From DATAEU01 sp046724395 (GTDB taxonomy: Bacteria; Actinomycetota; UBA4738; HRBIN12), in assembly GCA_046724395.1 (NCBI GenBank), contig JBKOWM010000040.1, positions 1 through 13,231 on the forward strand: DNA of 13,231 nt. The letters run 5' to 3'. The notes under the pieces were generated by a model. That model was not told the DNA's origin. It saw only the letters and a program-made list of their open reading frames with translations, and ran no database searches. The position numbers were made by a program, and so were the translations under genes. Each line of letters begins with the position of its first letter. The first letter of the stretch is position 1. Below are positions 1-6,054 of the stretch, in pieces.

Positions 1-109
1 AGTCACACCTCGACCTCGCCCAGGCGAAGGGCGTAGCCCGGTCAGGCGCCTTGAATAGTAGTTCAGCCAATGGTTCGTCCGGATACGCCAGCGGATACTC
101 GGGCACGTC

Positions 110-325
110 ATGCTGAACGTTGGCGTCCTCTTCGTTCTCACCGTCGGGTACGGCGCTGACCAGATCGAGGACGGCGAAGGCGTCACCGTCCTCCGTCGCG
201 TTCGAAACGTCGCAATTGCCGAAGCCGACACCCTGCGTGCGCAATGGCTCGCGCAGGTGGGCGACTACGTTCAGGTGTACCGCGATCGAGACGCAGCGTT
301 GCGGGCGTTCTCGGTCTACGAGTAG
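110..325 (+). CDS. Hypothetical 71-aa protein, possibly a gene fragment
   Basis: I do not recognise this protein. It begins with a short hydrophobic stretch (MLNVGVLFVLTVGYG) and continues into an acidic, then helix-like segment ending VYRDRDAALRAFSVYE. The reason to take it seriously is codon use: about 55 of 71 codons end in G or C, which is coding-like for a GC-rich genome, and the frame closes cleanly with TAG. Two adjacent stops (TAG TAG, 56-61) lie upstream in the same frame, so it cannot extend far to the left. No clear Shine-Dalgarno precedes the ATG, and the sequence before it also reads as peptide, so the start is uncertain. It may be a small orphan gene or the 3' remnant of a longer gene. 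The hydrophobic start could be a single membrane segment, but that is weak. Confidence 0.3.
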   Translation: MLNVGVLFVLTVGYGADQIEDGEGVTVLRRVRNVAIAEADTLRAQWLAQVGDYVQVYRDRDAALRAFSVYE

Positions 326-438
326 GAGGAGGTCCCGGACCCACCGGGCCGGCGCGACGCGTCAGCCGGCCTTCGTCTTGCACGCACGGGAGAATCCGTT
401 AGGTCCCGACGACGCTCCCCTTGGCGTAAGGACGCCGT

Positions 439-476
439 CAGAACCCGTGGCCTTCGGGTTCTGGGGCTTCCCTTTT
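439..476 (+). terminator. Terminator-like hairpin
   Basis: A perfect 9 bp stem, CAGAACCCG (439-447) paired with CGGGTTCTG (455-463), encloses a 7-nt loop. It is followed by GGGGCTTCCCTTTT, ending in four T at 473-476. It lies 114 bp downstream of the stop of the possible ORF at 110-325. The gap between stem and T-run is longer than in a textbook intrinsic terminator, so it may instead be a structured noncoding element. Confidence 0.35.
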
Positions 477-1202
477 GATCGTCACGAGAGACGGCGGACG
501 CCTGACGTCGCCACTACCGGCTGGTGCGGCAGACAGGCGCTCGTCATCGTCCGCACGCGTCATCAGCCGCTTCCCAAGGCGACGAGGGTTCCTGCCGAAC
601 CGACCAACAGCGGCGGCGGCGAACCGGTCGATGCGATTGGCGATTTGACCGAGAGCGCTCATCGTCCCTCGCCTGCCATGCGTTGGCCGAAGGCCGAGCG
701 CACGCGACCGCACCGAAGTGACATGGTGCCGAAAGGCGATTTGTCGGAAGCCCGGAACTGCCGCAGAGGATGGACCAATGGCCGGTTGACGGCCTTTCGC
801 ACTAGGACGACGCTCCAAACGGCGGAGGGCTGTCTTCGTCGATGCTCCTTTGGGAGGGCGAAACTCGAGGGAGGGCGAAGTCGCACCCGACGTCGACGCG
901 GCCTTCGGGCCAGCCCTCCGCCAATTCCTCAGCCGCTCGCGGCGCCATGCGGGGAGTCCAGGCACCGCGCTCGGCCGAGTCAATTACGCCCCTCATCCTT
1001 GGGCTGGCGCGTCGCTCACGCAGCATCCCCACGAGAACGGCTCCGGCCACTCTGTTTTCTTCAGACTCGCTTAGCAGGTTCGCGAACGCGCGCATCGTTG
1101 GGTTCGCGCACTAGTCACCGATCATCGCGACTCGCTCGAAGTCGGGCTGAAGGAGAACGTGCAGAAGCTGGGTCGTCGCTTCTTGTGCCCGAACACATCA
1201 GT

Positions 1203-1273
1203 CACGTTTCCTCATCCGTGGTACGGCGGCTCGCTGCAATCACGTTCGCGCCGCATGGGACAACGGAAACGTG
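1203..1273. repeat. Inverted repeat CACGTTTCC / GGAAACGTG
   Basis: A 9 bp perfect inverted repeat has arms at 1203-1211 and 1265-1273 with 53 bp between them. Related half-motifs lie nearby: AACGTG near 1155, CACGTT near 1240 and GAAACGTCC near 1284. The cluster lies 109-179 bp upstream of the VOC-family gene. The spacing is too wide for a normal terminator. It could be a pair of regulator sites, or chance in GC-rich DNA. Confidence 0.25.
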
Positions 1274-1381
1274 TCGGAACGGCTGAAACGTCCGCCTTAG
1301 CTCCCGGGCCCCCGCCTCCGGCGAGCTATCGGTTCCTTCCACATCGGACTGGCGGCTCGCCGCGGTCATAAGCTGGGAGAC

Positions 1382-1822
1382 ATGACCGTCCAGCGGATGG
1401 ACAACGTCGCCATTGTCGTCAACGACCTAGACGCCGCCGTCGCATTCTTCACCGAGCTCGGCATGGAGCTGGAAGGCGAAGCGCAGGTCGAAGGCCTCTT
1501 TGCGGACCGTACCGTCGGACTCGACGGCGTCCGGAGCGACATCGCGATGATGCGGACCCCGGACGGCCACAGCAAGCTGGAGCTGACCAAGTACCACACC
1601 CCCGCGGCGGTCGGCGCCGAGCCGGAGAACCCGCCGCCCAACACGCTGGGCCTGCATCGCGTCATGTTCGCTGTCGACGACATCAACGACGCCGTCGCCC
1701 GCCTGCGGGCCCACGGCGCCGAACTCCTCGGCGAGGTGGCGCAGTACGAGAGCACCTACCTGCTCTGCTACCTCCGCGGCCCCGCGGGCATCATCGTCGC
1801 CCTGGCCGAACAGATCGGCTGA
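1382..1822 (+). CDS. VOC superfamily (glyoxalase / bleomycin-resistance fold) protein
   Basis: A 146-aa protein of the vicinal oxygen chelate fold, with two beta-alpha-beta-beta-beta modules: residues about 4-70 (MDNVAIVVNDLDAAVAFFTE, then MMRTPDGHSKLELTKY) and 88-146 (LGLHRVMFAVDDINDAVARL, then GPAGIIVALAEQIG). Metal ligands expected from the family would sit near position 8 and at Glu67, His92 and Glu143. Position 8, often His, is Asn here, so the metal site may be altered. Its size and layout match the abundant small cytosolic VOC proteins whose substrates are mostly unknown, so glyoxalase activity should not be assumed. GGGAG (1375-1379) is only 2 nt from the ATG, and a -10-like CATAAG (1367-1372) would put transcription start within a few bases of it. 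The gene stands alone, with accessory DNA on both sides. Confidence 0.87.
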   Translation: MTVQRMDNVAIVVNDLDAAVAFFTELGMELEGEAQVEGLFADRTVGLDGVRSDIAMMRTPDGHSKLELTKYHTPAAVGAEPENPPPNTLGLHRVMFAVDDINDAVARLRAHGAELLGEVAQYESTYLLCYLRGPAGIIVALAEQIG

Positions 1823-1950
1823 CGCGAGCGTGCTGCGGGACATCGCGAGATTCCCCCTCGACCGCTCCGACGTGGACGGCACGGCCGCTCGAATAGTGGA
1901 TCACGACCTGTTCGACCATCCGCTTCCTCCTCCCACACCAAGCACGGCCC

Positions 1951-1956
1951 TAGAAT
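1951..1956 (+). promoter_or_regulatory. Candidate -10 element for a leaderless transcript
   Basis: TAGAAT matches TATAAT at 5 of 6 bases and ends exactly 7 nt before the ATG at 1964. That spacing would put transcription start at or beside the start codon, giving a leaderless mRNA. There is no Shine-Dalgarno between the hexamer and the ATG, which agrees. No good -35 box is seen 16-18 bp upstream. Confidence 0.4.
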
Positions 1957-1963
1957 CTCTTCT

Positions 1964-2209
1964 ATGGGTGGATTTGCCGGCAATCAGGATCTCCTGTTTA
2001 CCCTCGGCAATGAGGCTCTACGGTCTGTGGATGCTCTACAGACGTACTACTCGGTCCAGCACCGGCATCCCGACGGGAAGCGGTGGCTCGACCTTGCACG
2101 CTTTGCGACTCACGCACAGGCAGAAAGCGCGATCGAGTCCGTGGTTGCGGCAGGACACGCGACAACGGATGAAGTTCGCGTGCGAAAGGTGACCCGTCCA
2201 ACACGCTGA
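1964..2209 (+). CDS. Small hypothetical protein (81 aa), probably leaderless
   Basis: I do not recognise this family. The protein begins MGGFAGNQDLLFTLGNEALR, contains a central HRHPDGKRWLDLARF, and has a C-terminal half that reads as helix (THAQAESAIESVVAAG) then a basic strand (EVRVRKVTRPTR). That arrangement suggests a compact alpha/beta protein. No signal peptide or membrane segment is seen. Support comes from the 5-of-6 -10 box 7 nt before the ATG and a balanced amino-acid composition, unlike the Arg-rich shadow frames nearby. Only about two thirds of its codons end in G or C, fewer than in the backbone genes, which suggests recent acquisition or weak codon selection. It converges with the zinc-ribbon remnant on the other strand (2223-2411). 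Confidence 0.5.
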   Translation: MGGFAGNQDLLFTLGNEALRSVDALQTYYSVQHRHPDGKRWLDLARFATHAQAESAIESVVAAGHATTDEVRVRKVTRPTR

Positions 2210-2222
2210 GTCGCGCCTCCTA

Positions 2223-2411
2223 TCAGTCACCTTGTACGAGTAGCCCGGACCCGCTTCCACACAGCCTCGGTGTAATGCAGCTCGTTCGGCGAGATCCTGG
2301 GCGCGGCGCTCGAGGCGGACGATATTGCCGACATGCGTGGCTGCAGAAGATCCTCGGTCGAGTTCGGCTGGGTGGGACGGGTTCCTCGCAGACGGGACAG
2401 ATCCGCCTCAT
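2223..2411 (-). pseudogene. Short zinc-ribbon protein, probably frameshifted
   Basis: The frame from the ATG at 2411 encodes MRRICPVCEEPVPPSRTRPR followed by IFCSHACRQ. This is a C-x2-C...C-x3-C zinc-ribbon (Cys5, Cys8, Cys23, Cys27) like the FCSxACRQ knuckles of many small actinobacterial proteins. A Shine-Dalgarno-like GAGGGG lies 7 nt before this ATG. After Cys27 the frame turns into Pro/Arg/Ser-rich residues and ends after 62 aa. A neighbouring frame, entered one base later, reads NIVRLERRAQDLAERAALHR and then GYSYKVTDRR, a far more natural helical tail. I infer a single-base indel near 2330, so the gene is probably broken unless frameshifting or a sequencing error explains it. It lies downstream of the tRNA-Ala on the same strand. 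Confidence 0.45.
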
Positions 2412-2547
2412 GAGCCGACCCCTCGCCGGCGGGCCGCATAGGCCCGGTTGTACTCGCTTCGGCACTCTCGGCGGTAGGAGCCCTCGGGATTGTTATTTGC
2501 CGAGCGACCGCTGTGCCAATGGCCTTTAGCAGCGTTTCCCCTGGTAG

Positions 2548-2620
2548 TGGACCCAAGGGGATTCGAACCCCTGACCTTCTGGCTGCCAGCCAGACGCTCT
2601 ACCAGCTGAGCTATGGGCCC
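2548..2620 (-). tRNA. tRNA-Ala (anticodon GGC)
   Basis: Read on the minus strand, the 73 nt fold as a full cloverleaf. The acceptor arms are GGGCCCA and TGGGTCC, the D arm is GCTC...GAGC, the anticodon stem is TCTGG/CCAGA around loop CTGGCAG, and the T arm is AGGGG-TTCGAAT-CCCCT. The anticodon is GGC, which reads GCC. The acceptor contains the G3:U70 wobble that is the alanine identity element, and the discriminator base is A. CCA is not encoded (the bases after the discriminator are CTA). The tRNA starts 18 bp after the rsfS stop and may share its transcript. Its 3' end faces the accessory flank. Confidence 0.97.
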
Positions 2621-2638
2621 CGAAGACGTTCAGTGTAC

Positions 2639-3013
2639 TCAGCCGGATGAAACCGCATCCGACTCCTCCCACTCGACGCGAGGGGCGTCCCGCCAGAGTC
2701 GCTCGAGGTCGTAGTACTCGCGCTGTTCCTCGGTGAAGATGTGGACCACCGCGTCGACGTAGTCGAGTAGGACCCACTCCCAGCCGTCCTCGCCCTCGCG
2801 CCGCACGGGCTTGCGGCCGTGTCGGTCGCGGAGCGACCTCTCGACCTCCTCGACGATCGTGCGAACCTGACGCTCGCTCGAGGCGGATGCGATCACGAAG
2901 TAATCGGTGATCACGATCAGGTCACGGACGTCAAGGATCACGATGCCGTCCGCCTGCTTGGCCGACGCCGCGTTGGCGGCAGCGACGGCCGTCGTTCGGC
3001 TGTCGTTGGTCAC
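2639..3013 (-). CDS. rsfS: Ribosomal silencing factor RsfS
   Basis: RsfS (Iojap/DUF143 family) binds ribosomal protein uL14 on the 50S subunit and blocks joining with 30S during slow growth. The family core is clear: DGIVILDVRDLIVITDYFVI, then ASSERQV, then WEWVLLDYVDAVVHIFTEEQ, then YYDLERLWRDA. The start is uncertain. I chose GTG at 3013 because the 124-aa product matches the usual family length. Other in-frame GTG codons lie at 3118 and 3112 (TAGGG 5 nt before the latter) and would add about 35 residues. A perfect AGGAGG (3037-3042) lies 23 nt before GTG 3013, too far for normal use. It sits in an 11-codon ORF whose TGA overlaps the GTG as GTGA. The gene follows nadD, as in many bacteria, and precedes tRNA-Ala. 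A 6 bp hairpin (2644-2661) lies in its last codons. Confidence 0.92.
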   Translation of the reverse strand: MTNDSRTTAVAAANAASAKQADGIVILDVRDLIVITDYFVIASASSERQVRTIVEEVERSLRDRHGRKPVRREGEDGWEWVLLDYVDAVVHIFTEEQREYYDLERLWRDAPRVEWEESDAVSSG

Positions 3014-3191
3014 CGAGACATCATCCGCGACCCGATCCTCCTCATTGCGATGCGTTCGGGTCTTTCCCGAGCACGATCGTGACCGTGGCGAGCCCCGAGG
3101 CAGCCCGGCCACCGACACCCTACCGACCCCAAGACCGCCTGCGCGCGTCCGCCGCGTCCTACTCCTCGCCGATCGTCTCCGGCGGCAGCTG

Positions 3192-3785
3192 TCAACGATA
3201 GAGGCCCTGCTTCTCGACGTAGCTCTTCACGCCCTCGGGAAGCAGGTACCGGATGGCGCGCCCCTCGCGGACCCGTCGGCGAATGTCGGAGGAGGAAATG
3301 GCCAGCGCGGGAATGTCCATCGTGGTCACCCTGGGGTGATGGGTCGGCGCGGCGGCCTCGAATCGGGCGAGGTCGTACCCCGGTCGCGTCGCCGCGATGA
3401 AGTGCGCGAGCGAGAGCGCCTCCTCCGGATCCTTCCAGTCGAGAATCTCCAACATCGCGTCGGCGCCCGTGATGAAGTACAGCTCGGCATCCGGAAGCCG
3501 GTCCGCGAGCAGCCGGAGCGTATCGACGGTGTAGGTCGGGCCGTCGCGGTCGATCTCCACGCGCGAGACCGTGAATCGCGGGTTGCTCGCGGTCGCGACG
3601 ACCGTCATCAGGTATCGATCCTCGCTCGCCGAGACGACGCGGTCCGTCTTCATCCACGGCCGCCCGGTCGGGACGAAGACGACCTCGTCGAGCACGAACT
3701 GAACGAGCGCCTCCTCGGCCGTCTCGAGGTGGCCGTAGTGGATCGGGTCGAACGTGCCCCCCATGACCCCCACGCGCCGGCCCAT
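3192..3785 (-). CDS. nadD: Nicotinate-mononucleotide adenylyltransferase NadD
   Basis: NadD transfers AMP from ATP to nicotinate mononucleotide, making deamido-NAD in NAD biosynthesis. The 197-aa protein opens with the nucleotidyltransferase signature GGTFDPIHYGH (residues 9-19), whose histidines bind ATP phosphates. It continues with the family segment TYTVDTLRLLADRLPDAELY, the acidic LYFITGADA block and the C-terminal ISSSDIR motif (163-169), then EGVKSYVEKQGLYR. Length and motif order are normal. The ATG at 3785 is preferred because an AGGA, partly formed by the TAG stop of the upstream DinB-like gene, lies 8 nt before it. An upstream in-frame start at 3818 would add 11 basic residues and overlap that gene. 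It is third in the obgE-DinB-nadD-rsfS operon. Confidence 0.96.
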   Translation of the reverse strand: MGRRVGVMGGTFDPIHYGHLETAEEALVQFVLDEVVFVPTGRPWMKTDRVVSASEDRYLMTVVATASNPRFTVSRVEIDRDGPTYTVDTLRLLADRLPDAELYFITGADAMLEILDWKDPEEALSLAHFIAATRPGYDLARFEAAAPTHHPRVTTMDIPALAISSSDIRRRVREGRAIRYLLPEGVKSYVEKQGLYR

Positions 3786-3795
3786 CGACCGAATC

Positions 3796-4743
3796 CTAGT
3801 GCGGCGTCTGGACCCCACCGGCGAGGCGAGCGGTCCGACGCCTCACCGGCCGGAGGTCGATCAGGTGCTTCTCGTAGTGGATGAGGCCGCACTCGGCGAA
3901 CCACTCTTCGGCACGCCTCGGCGGATCGACCATGCCCGAGAAGGCCGTGATGCCAACTTCCCGGCTGGCGCTCCACCGCGTGCGGACGTCGTCGAGTGGT
4001 ACCACGCGCGACTCCTCGAACCAGGCGCGGTTGATCGCATCCACCTGGTCCGCCGTTTCGTCATCCGGATCGAAGTTCCGATCGGCGAACCGGGGAACTG
4101 CGTCGGTGAAGTCCTCCCACCACTTCGCGACGTGCCACATGGTGTCCTTGACGCTCCATCCGTCGGGGGTGACGCGGCCGAGCTCGAGCACGCTCTCGTC
4201 AATCCCCGCGATGAGCCCGTCGATGTCGTCCCAGCCCTCGGCCTCGGCGGCGACGATCGCCGCACGCCGGGCGGCGGCGCCGGGCCGTTCGTCGCTCCGG
4301 ACACGGTCGGCAAAGCCCCTGAGCCCGTCGATGTGCTCGGCATAGTGCTCGGCCCCGGATTCGGCGAACCACTCCACCGCCGGAGCCGATAGCTCTCCGA
4401 GCGCCGCAAACTGCGCGAGCGCCCGGGCGCGCGCTCGCTCGAGTCGCGTGCGAGCGGTGTGAGGGTCGATTGCGCGGCCGGCTCGCAGATACTCCTCGTT
4501 GCGAGCGTCCGTGTCGATGTCGGTCCCGATGTATCGCTCCTCGCGCACCGCCGCGAGCTGAGCGGCCGCCTCGTCTGTCCACGCCGCGAGGTGGAACACC
4601 ACATCTTTCGTCGTCCAATCGCCTGGGCCGGCGCCCGGGGACTCGGCCTCGGACGGCGGGATGCGGTCGAGCGCCGCAACCAGGTCGTCCCAGCCGACCG
4701 CCTCGCCGCTCGACAGCCGCTCGCGCTGCGACATCTCAGTCAT
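3796..4743 (-). CDS. Tandem DinB / maleylpyruvate-isomerase-like four-helix protein
   Basis: The 315-aa protein is two copies of a DinB-like four-helix domain. Copy 1 spans about 18-147 and copy 2 about 169-298. Each has the helix-2 signature WTTKDVVFHLAAW (43-55) or WSVKDTMWHVAKW (186-198 of the motif start, to 208) and the closing EWFAESGAEHYAEH or EWFAECGLIHYEKH. The metal-type histidines are complete in both: His51/133/137 and His204/289/293. The DinB/MDMPI superfamily includes metal-dependent thiol transferases and many proteins of unknown reaction, so no substrate is assigned. The start at 4743 is supported by GGAGGAGG 6 nt upstream, and it overlaps the obgE end by 8 bp (ATGACTGA), which implies translational coupling. 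The nadD start follows 10 bp after its stop. The family is soluble, and no membrane segment is seen. Confidence 0.82.
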   Translation of the reverse strand: MTEMSQRERLSSGEAVGWDDLVAALDRIPPSEAESPGAGPGDWTTKDVVFHLAAWTDEAAAQLAAVREERYIGTDIDTDARNEEYLRAGRAIDPHTARTRLERARARALAQFAALGELSAPAVEWFAESGAEHYAEHIDGLRGFADRVRSDERPGAAARRAAIVAAEAEGWDDIDGLIAGIDESVLELGRVTPDGWSVKDTMWHVAKWWEDFTDAVPRFADRNFDPDDETADQVDAINRAWFEESRVVPLDDVRTRWSASREVGITAFSGMVDPPRRAEEWFAECGLIHYEKHLIDLRPVRRRTARLAGGVQTPH

Positions 4744-5977
4744 CGTCTGCCTCCTCCGGGATGAACTCGAACGTTCTCGATCCGATCACGACCTCGTCCC
4801 CCCGTCGGGCGCCTTCCGCGGTGAGTCGCCGCTCGACGCCCTCCCTCACGAGACGCCTCTGAAGCCGAGCGACCTCGCGGGGATCGTCGAGGTCCGTCTC
4901 CGCCACCAATCGCTCGACGCCGCGTCCGACCACCCGGTACCGTTCGCCCTCCCGCCGGACCTCGAACCGGGGGCGCCCGGGGCGCAGGACGACGTACGGC
5001 CGGCGCTCCTCGTCGGGAGCCTCGGCGACGACGGCCCGAAGACGCGCCGACACATCGGCCATCCCGATCCCGGTGAGGGCGGAAACGGCGACGGCGTCGT
5101 CGCCGAGCACGCGAACACGCTCCATCGCGTCTTCGACGAGATCGGCCTTCGCGCCGACGACGATGGACGGCTTGCCTGACAGCGCCGGGTCGTACGTATC
5201 GAGCTCGGCGCGAAGCGCGGTCAGGTCGCTCGGTGGGTCCGTGCCGGACAGATCCACGACGAGGACTAGCACCCGACACCGCGTCACGTGTCGGAGGAAC
5301 TTGTGGCCCAGTCCACGCCCCTGTGACGCGCCCTCGATCAGCCCGGGGATGTCTGCGATGACGAATCGCCCCTCTCCCTCCGCCACGCCGAGGTTGGGGT
5401 CGAGCGTCGTGAAGGGGTAGTCCGCGATCCTCGGCCGCGCGGCGGTGAGAACCGACAACAGCGTGGACTTCCCGGCGTTCGGTAGCCCGACGAGGCCGAC
5501 GTCGGCGACGATCCGCAGCTCGACTCGTACGCGCTTGTCCTCGCCGGGTTCGCCGGCCTCGGCCGCGCGCGGGACGCGATTGCGCGGTGACGCGAGCGAC
5601 GCGTTCCCGCGGCCGCCGCGGCCGCCGCGGGCGACGACGGCGCGGGAGCCCTCGCCGACGAGGTCGGCGAGCAAGCGTTCGTGATCGAACACCATCGAGC
5701 CGTCGGGCACCTGCACGACGAGGTCCTCGCCATCGGCCCCGGTGCGCCGCTTCGAGGCGCCCCGACCACCGCGGGGCGCGCGCAGGTGCGGGCGGTCGGC
5801 GAGTCCGCTCAGATCCCGTACACGCCCGGCCGCCTGGAAGACGACGTCGCCGCCGCGGCCGCCATCGCCGCCGTCCGGGCCTCCGAGGGGCTTGTACGGC
5901 TCGCTGTGCAGCGCTGCCGAGCCGTGGCCGCCGTCGCCGGCACGGGCGAACACGGTGATCTCGTCGACGAACGTCAT
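4736..5977 (-). CDS. obgE: Obg GTPase (CgtA), ribosome assembly
   Basis: Obg is a slow GTPase that binds the 50S subunit and couples ribosome assembly to growth and (p)ppGpp. The 413-aa protein has all three domains. The Gly-rich Obg fold spans residues 1-158 (GGPDGGDGGRGGDVVF, then RGGRGGRGN). The G domain, about 159-320, carries G1 GLPNAGKS (164-171), G2 YPFTTLDPN, G3 DIPG (209-212) and G5 SAL (299-301). A C-terminal OCT domain spans about 325-408. The G4 box is GAKADL, with Ala276 where the family has Asn of NKxD, which could weaken guanine recognition. No strong Shine-Dalgarno precedes ATG 5977, but GAAAAT (5984-5989) lies 6 nt upstream and could be the -10 of a leaderless mRNA. It heads the operon into the DinB-like gene. 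The usual rpmA neighbour is cut off by a plus-strand gene. Confidence 0.97.
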   Translation of the reverse strand: MTFVDEITVFARAGDGGHGSAALHSEPYKPLGGPDGGDGGRGGDVVFQAAGRVRDLSGLADRPHLRAPRGGRGASKRRTGADGEDLVVQVPDGSMVFDHERLLADLVGEGSRAVVARGGRGGRGNASLASPRNRVPRAAEAGEPGEDKRVRVELRIVADVGLVGLPNAGKSTLLSVLTAARPRIADYPFTTLDPNLGVAEGEGRFVIADIPGLIEGASQGRGLGHKFLRHVTRCRVLVLVVDLSGTDPPSDLTALRAELDTYDPALSGKPSIVVGAKADLVEDAMERVRVLGDDAVAVSALTGIGMADVSARLRAVVAEAPDEERRPYVVLRPGRPRFEVRREGERYRVVGRGVERLVAETDLDDPREVARLQRRLVREGVERRLTAEGARRGDEVVIGSRTFEFIPEEADDD

Positions 5978-5983
5978 GCTGCG

Positions 5984-5989
5984 ATTTTC
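5984..5989 (-). promoter_or_regulatory. Candidate -10 element for leaderless obgE transcript
   Basis: On the minus strand GAAAAT (4 of 6 matches to TATAAT) ends 6 nt before the obgE ATG, and no Shine-Dalgarno fits between. The divergent gene at 6055 shows the same layout, GATGAT (6043-6048) 6 nt before its ATG. No -35 box was found for either. This is a weak call that rests on the repeated spacing. Confidence 0.25.
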
Positions 5990-6002
5990 ACCGATCCCGC
6001 CT

Positions 6003-6028
6003 GAGCGACGCCCGCCAGGTGGGCGCTC
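6003..6028. promoter_or_regulatory. Inverted repeat between divergent obgE and PH-like gene
   Basis: GAGC (6003-6006) and GCCC (6010-6013), with a 3-nt bulge, pair with GGGC (6021-6024) and GCTC (6025-6028) around a 7-nt loop. It lies in the only 77 bp between the two divergent starts, so it could be a shared operator or a structured leader. Eight G-C-rich pairs with a bulge can also arise by chance. Confidence 0.25.
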
Positions 6029-6054
6029 GTGCGGGGCCGCGCGATGATGGCCCT

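Larger units (their letters stand above)
326..1381. other. Gene-poor stretch of about 1.05 kb
   Basis: No convincing gene is visible. All long open frames here are Arg/Ser/Pro-rich on both strands, as GC-rich noncoding DNA usually gives, and none shows a domain. One short plus-strand segment (about 1077-1188) reads without stops as QVRERAHRWVRALVTDHRDS, followed by LEVGLKENVQKLGRRFL. It looks more protein-like than its surroundings but has no start codon and may be a coding relic. Other structure includes a 9 bp hairpin at 439-463, a GGCCG/CGGCC stem with a 5-nt loop followed by TTT at 780-797, an 11 bp direct repeat GGGAGGGCGAA at 852-862 and 869-879, an inverted repeat CGCGAAC/GTTCGCG at 1081-1087 and 1102-1108, and CACGTTTCC/GGAAACGTG at 1203-1273. 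No tmRNA, SRP RNA or RNase P RNA signature was recognised. Confidence 0.5.

Noticed and set aside
438..983. 181-codon minus-strand open frame in the gene-poor stretch
   Set aside because: Low-complexity basic composition, no recognised family, no Shine-Dalgarno, and equally open frames exist on the other strand.
120..1286. 388-codon plus-strand open frame
   Set aside because: Arg/Ser/Pro-rich throughout with no domain; it overlaps the more coding-like 110-325 frame and looks like chance openness in GC-rich DNA.
2548..2620. Attachment-site duplication of the tRNA 3' end
   Set aside because: No second copy of the TTCGAATCCCC region was seen elsewhere in the window.
2644..2661. CGGATG/CATCCG hairpin in the last codons of rsfS as a terminator
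   Set aside because: The stem is only 6 bp and is not followed by a T-run; the tRNA begins about 25 nt later, so termination here is not supported.
2907..3884. 325-codon plus-strand open frame across rsfS and nadD
   Set aside because: It is antisense to two clear housekeeping genes and has no recognisable motif.
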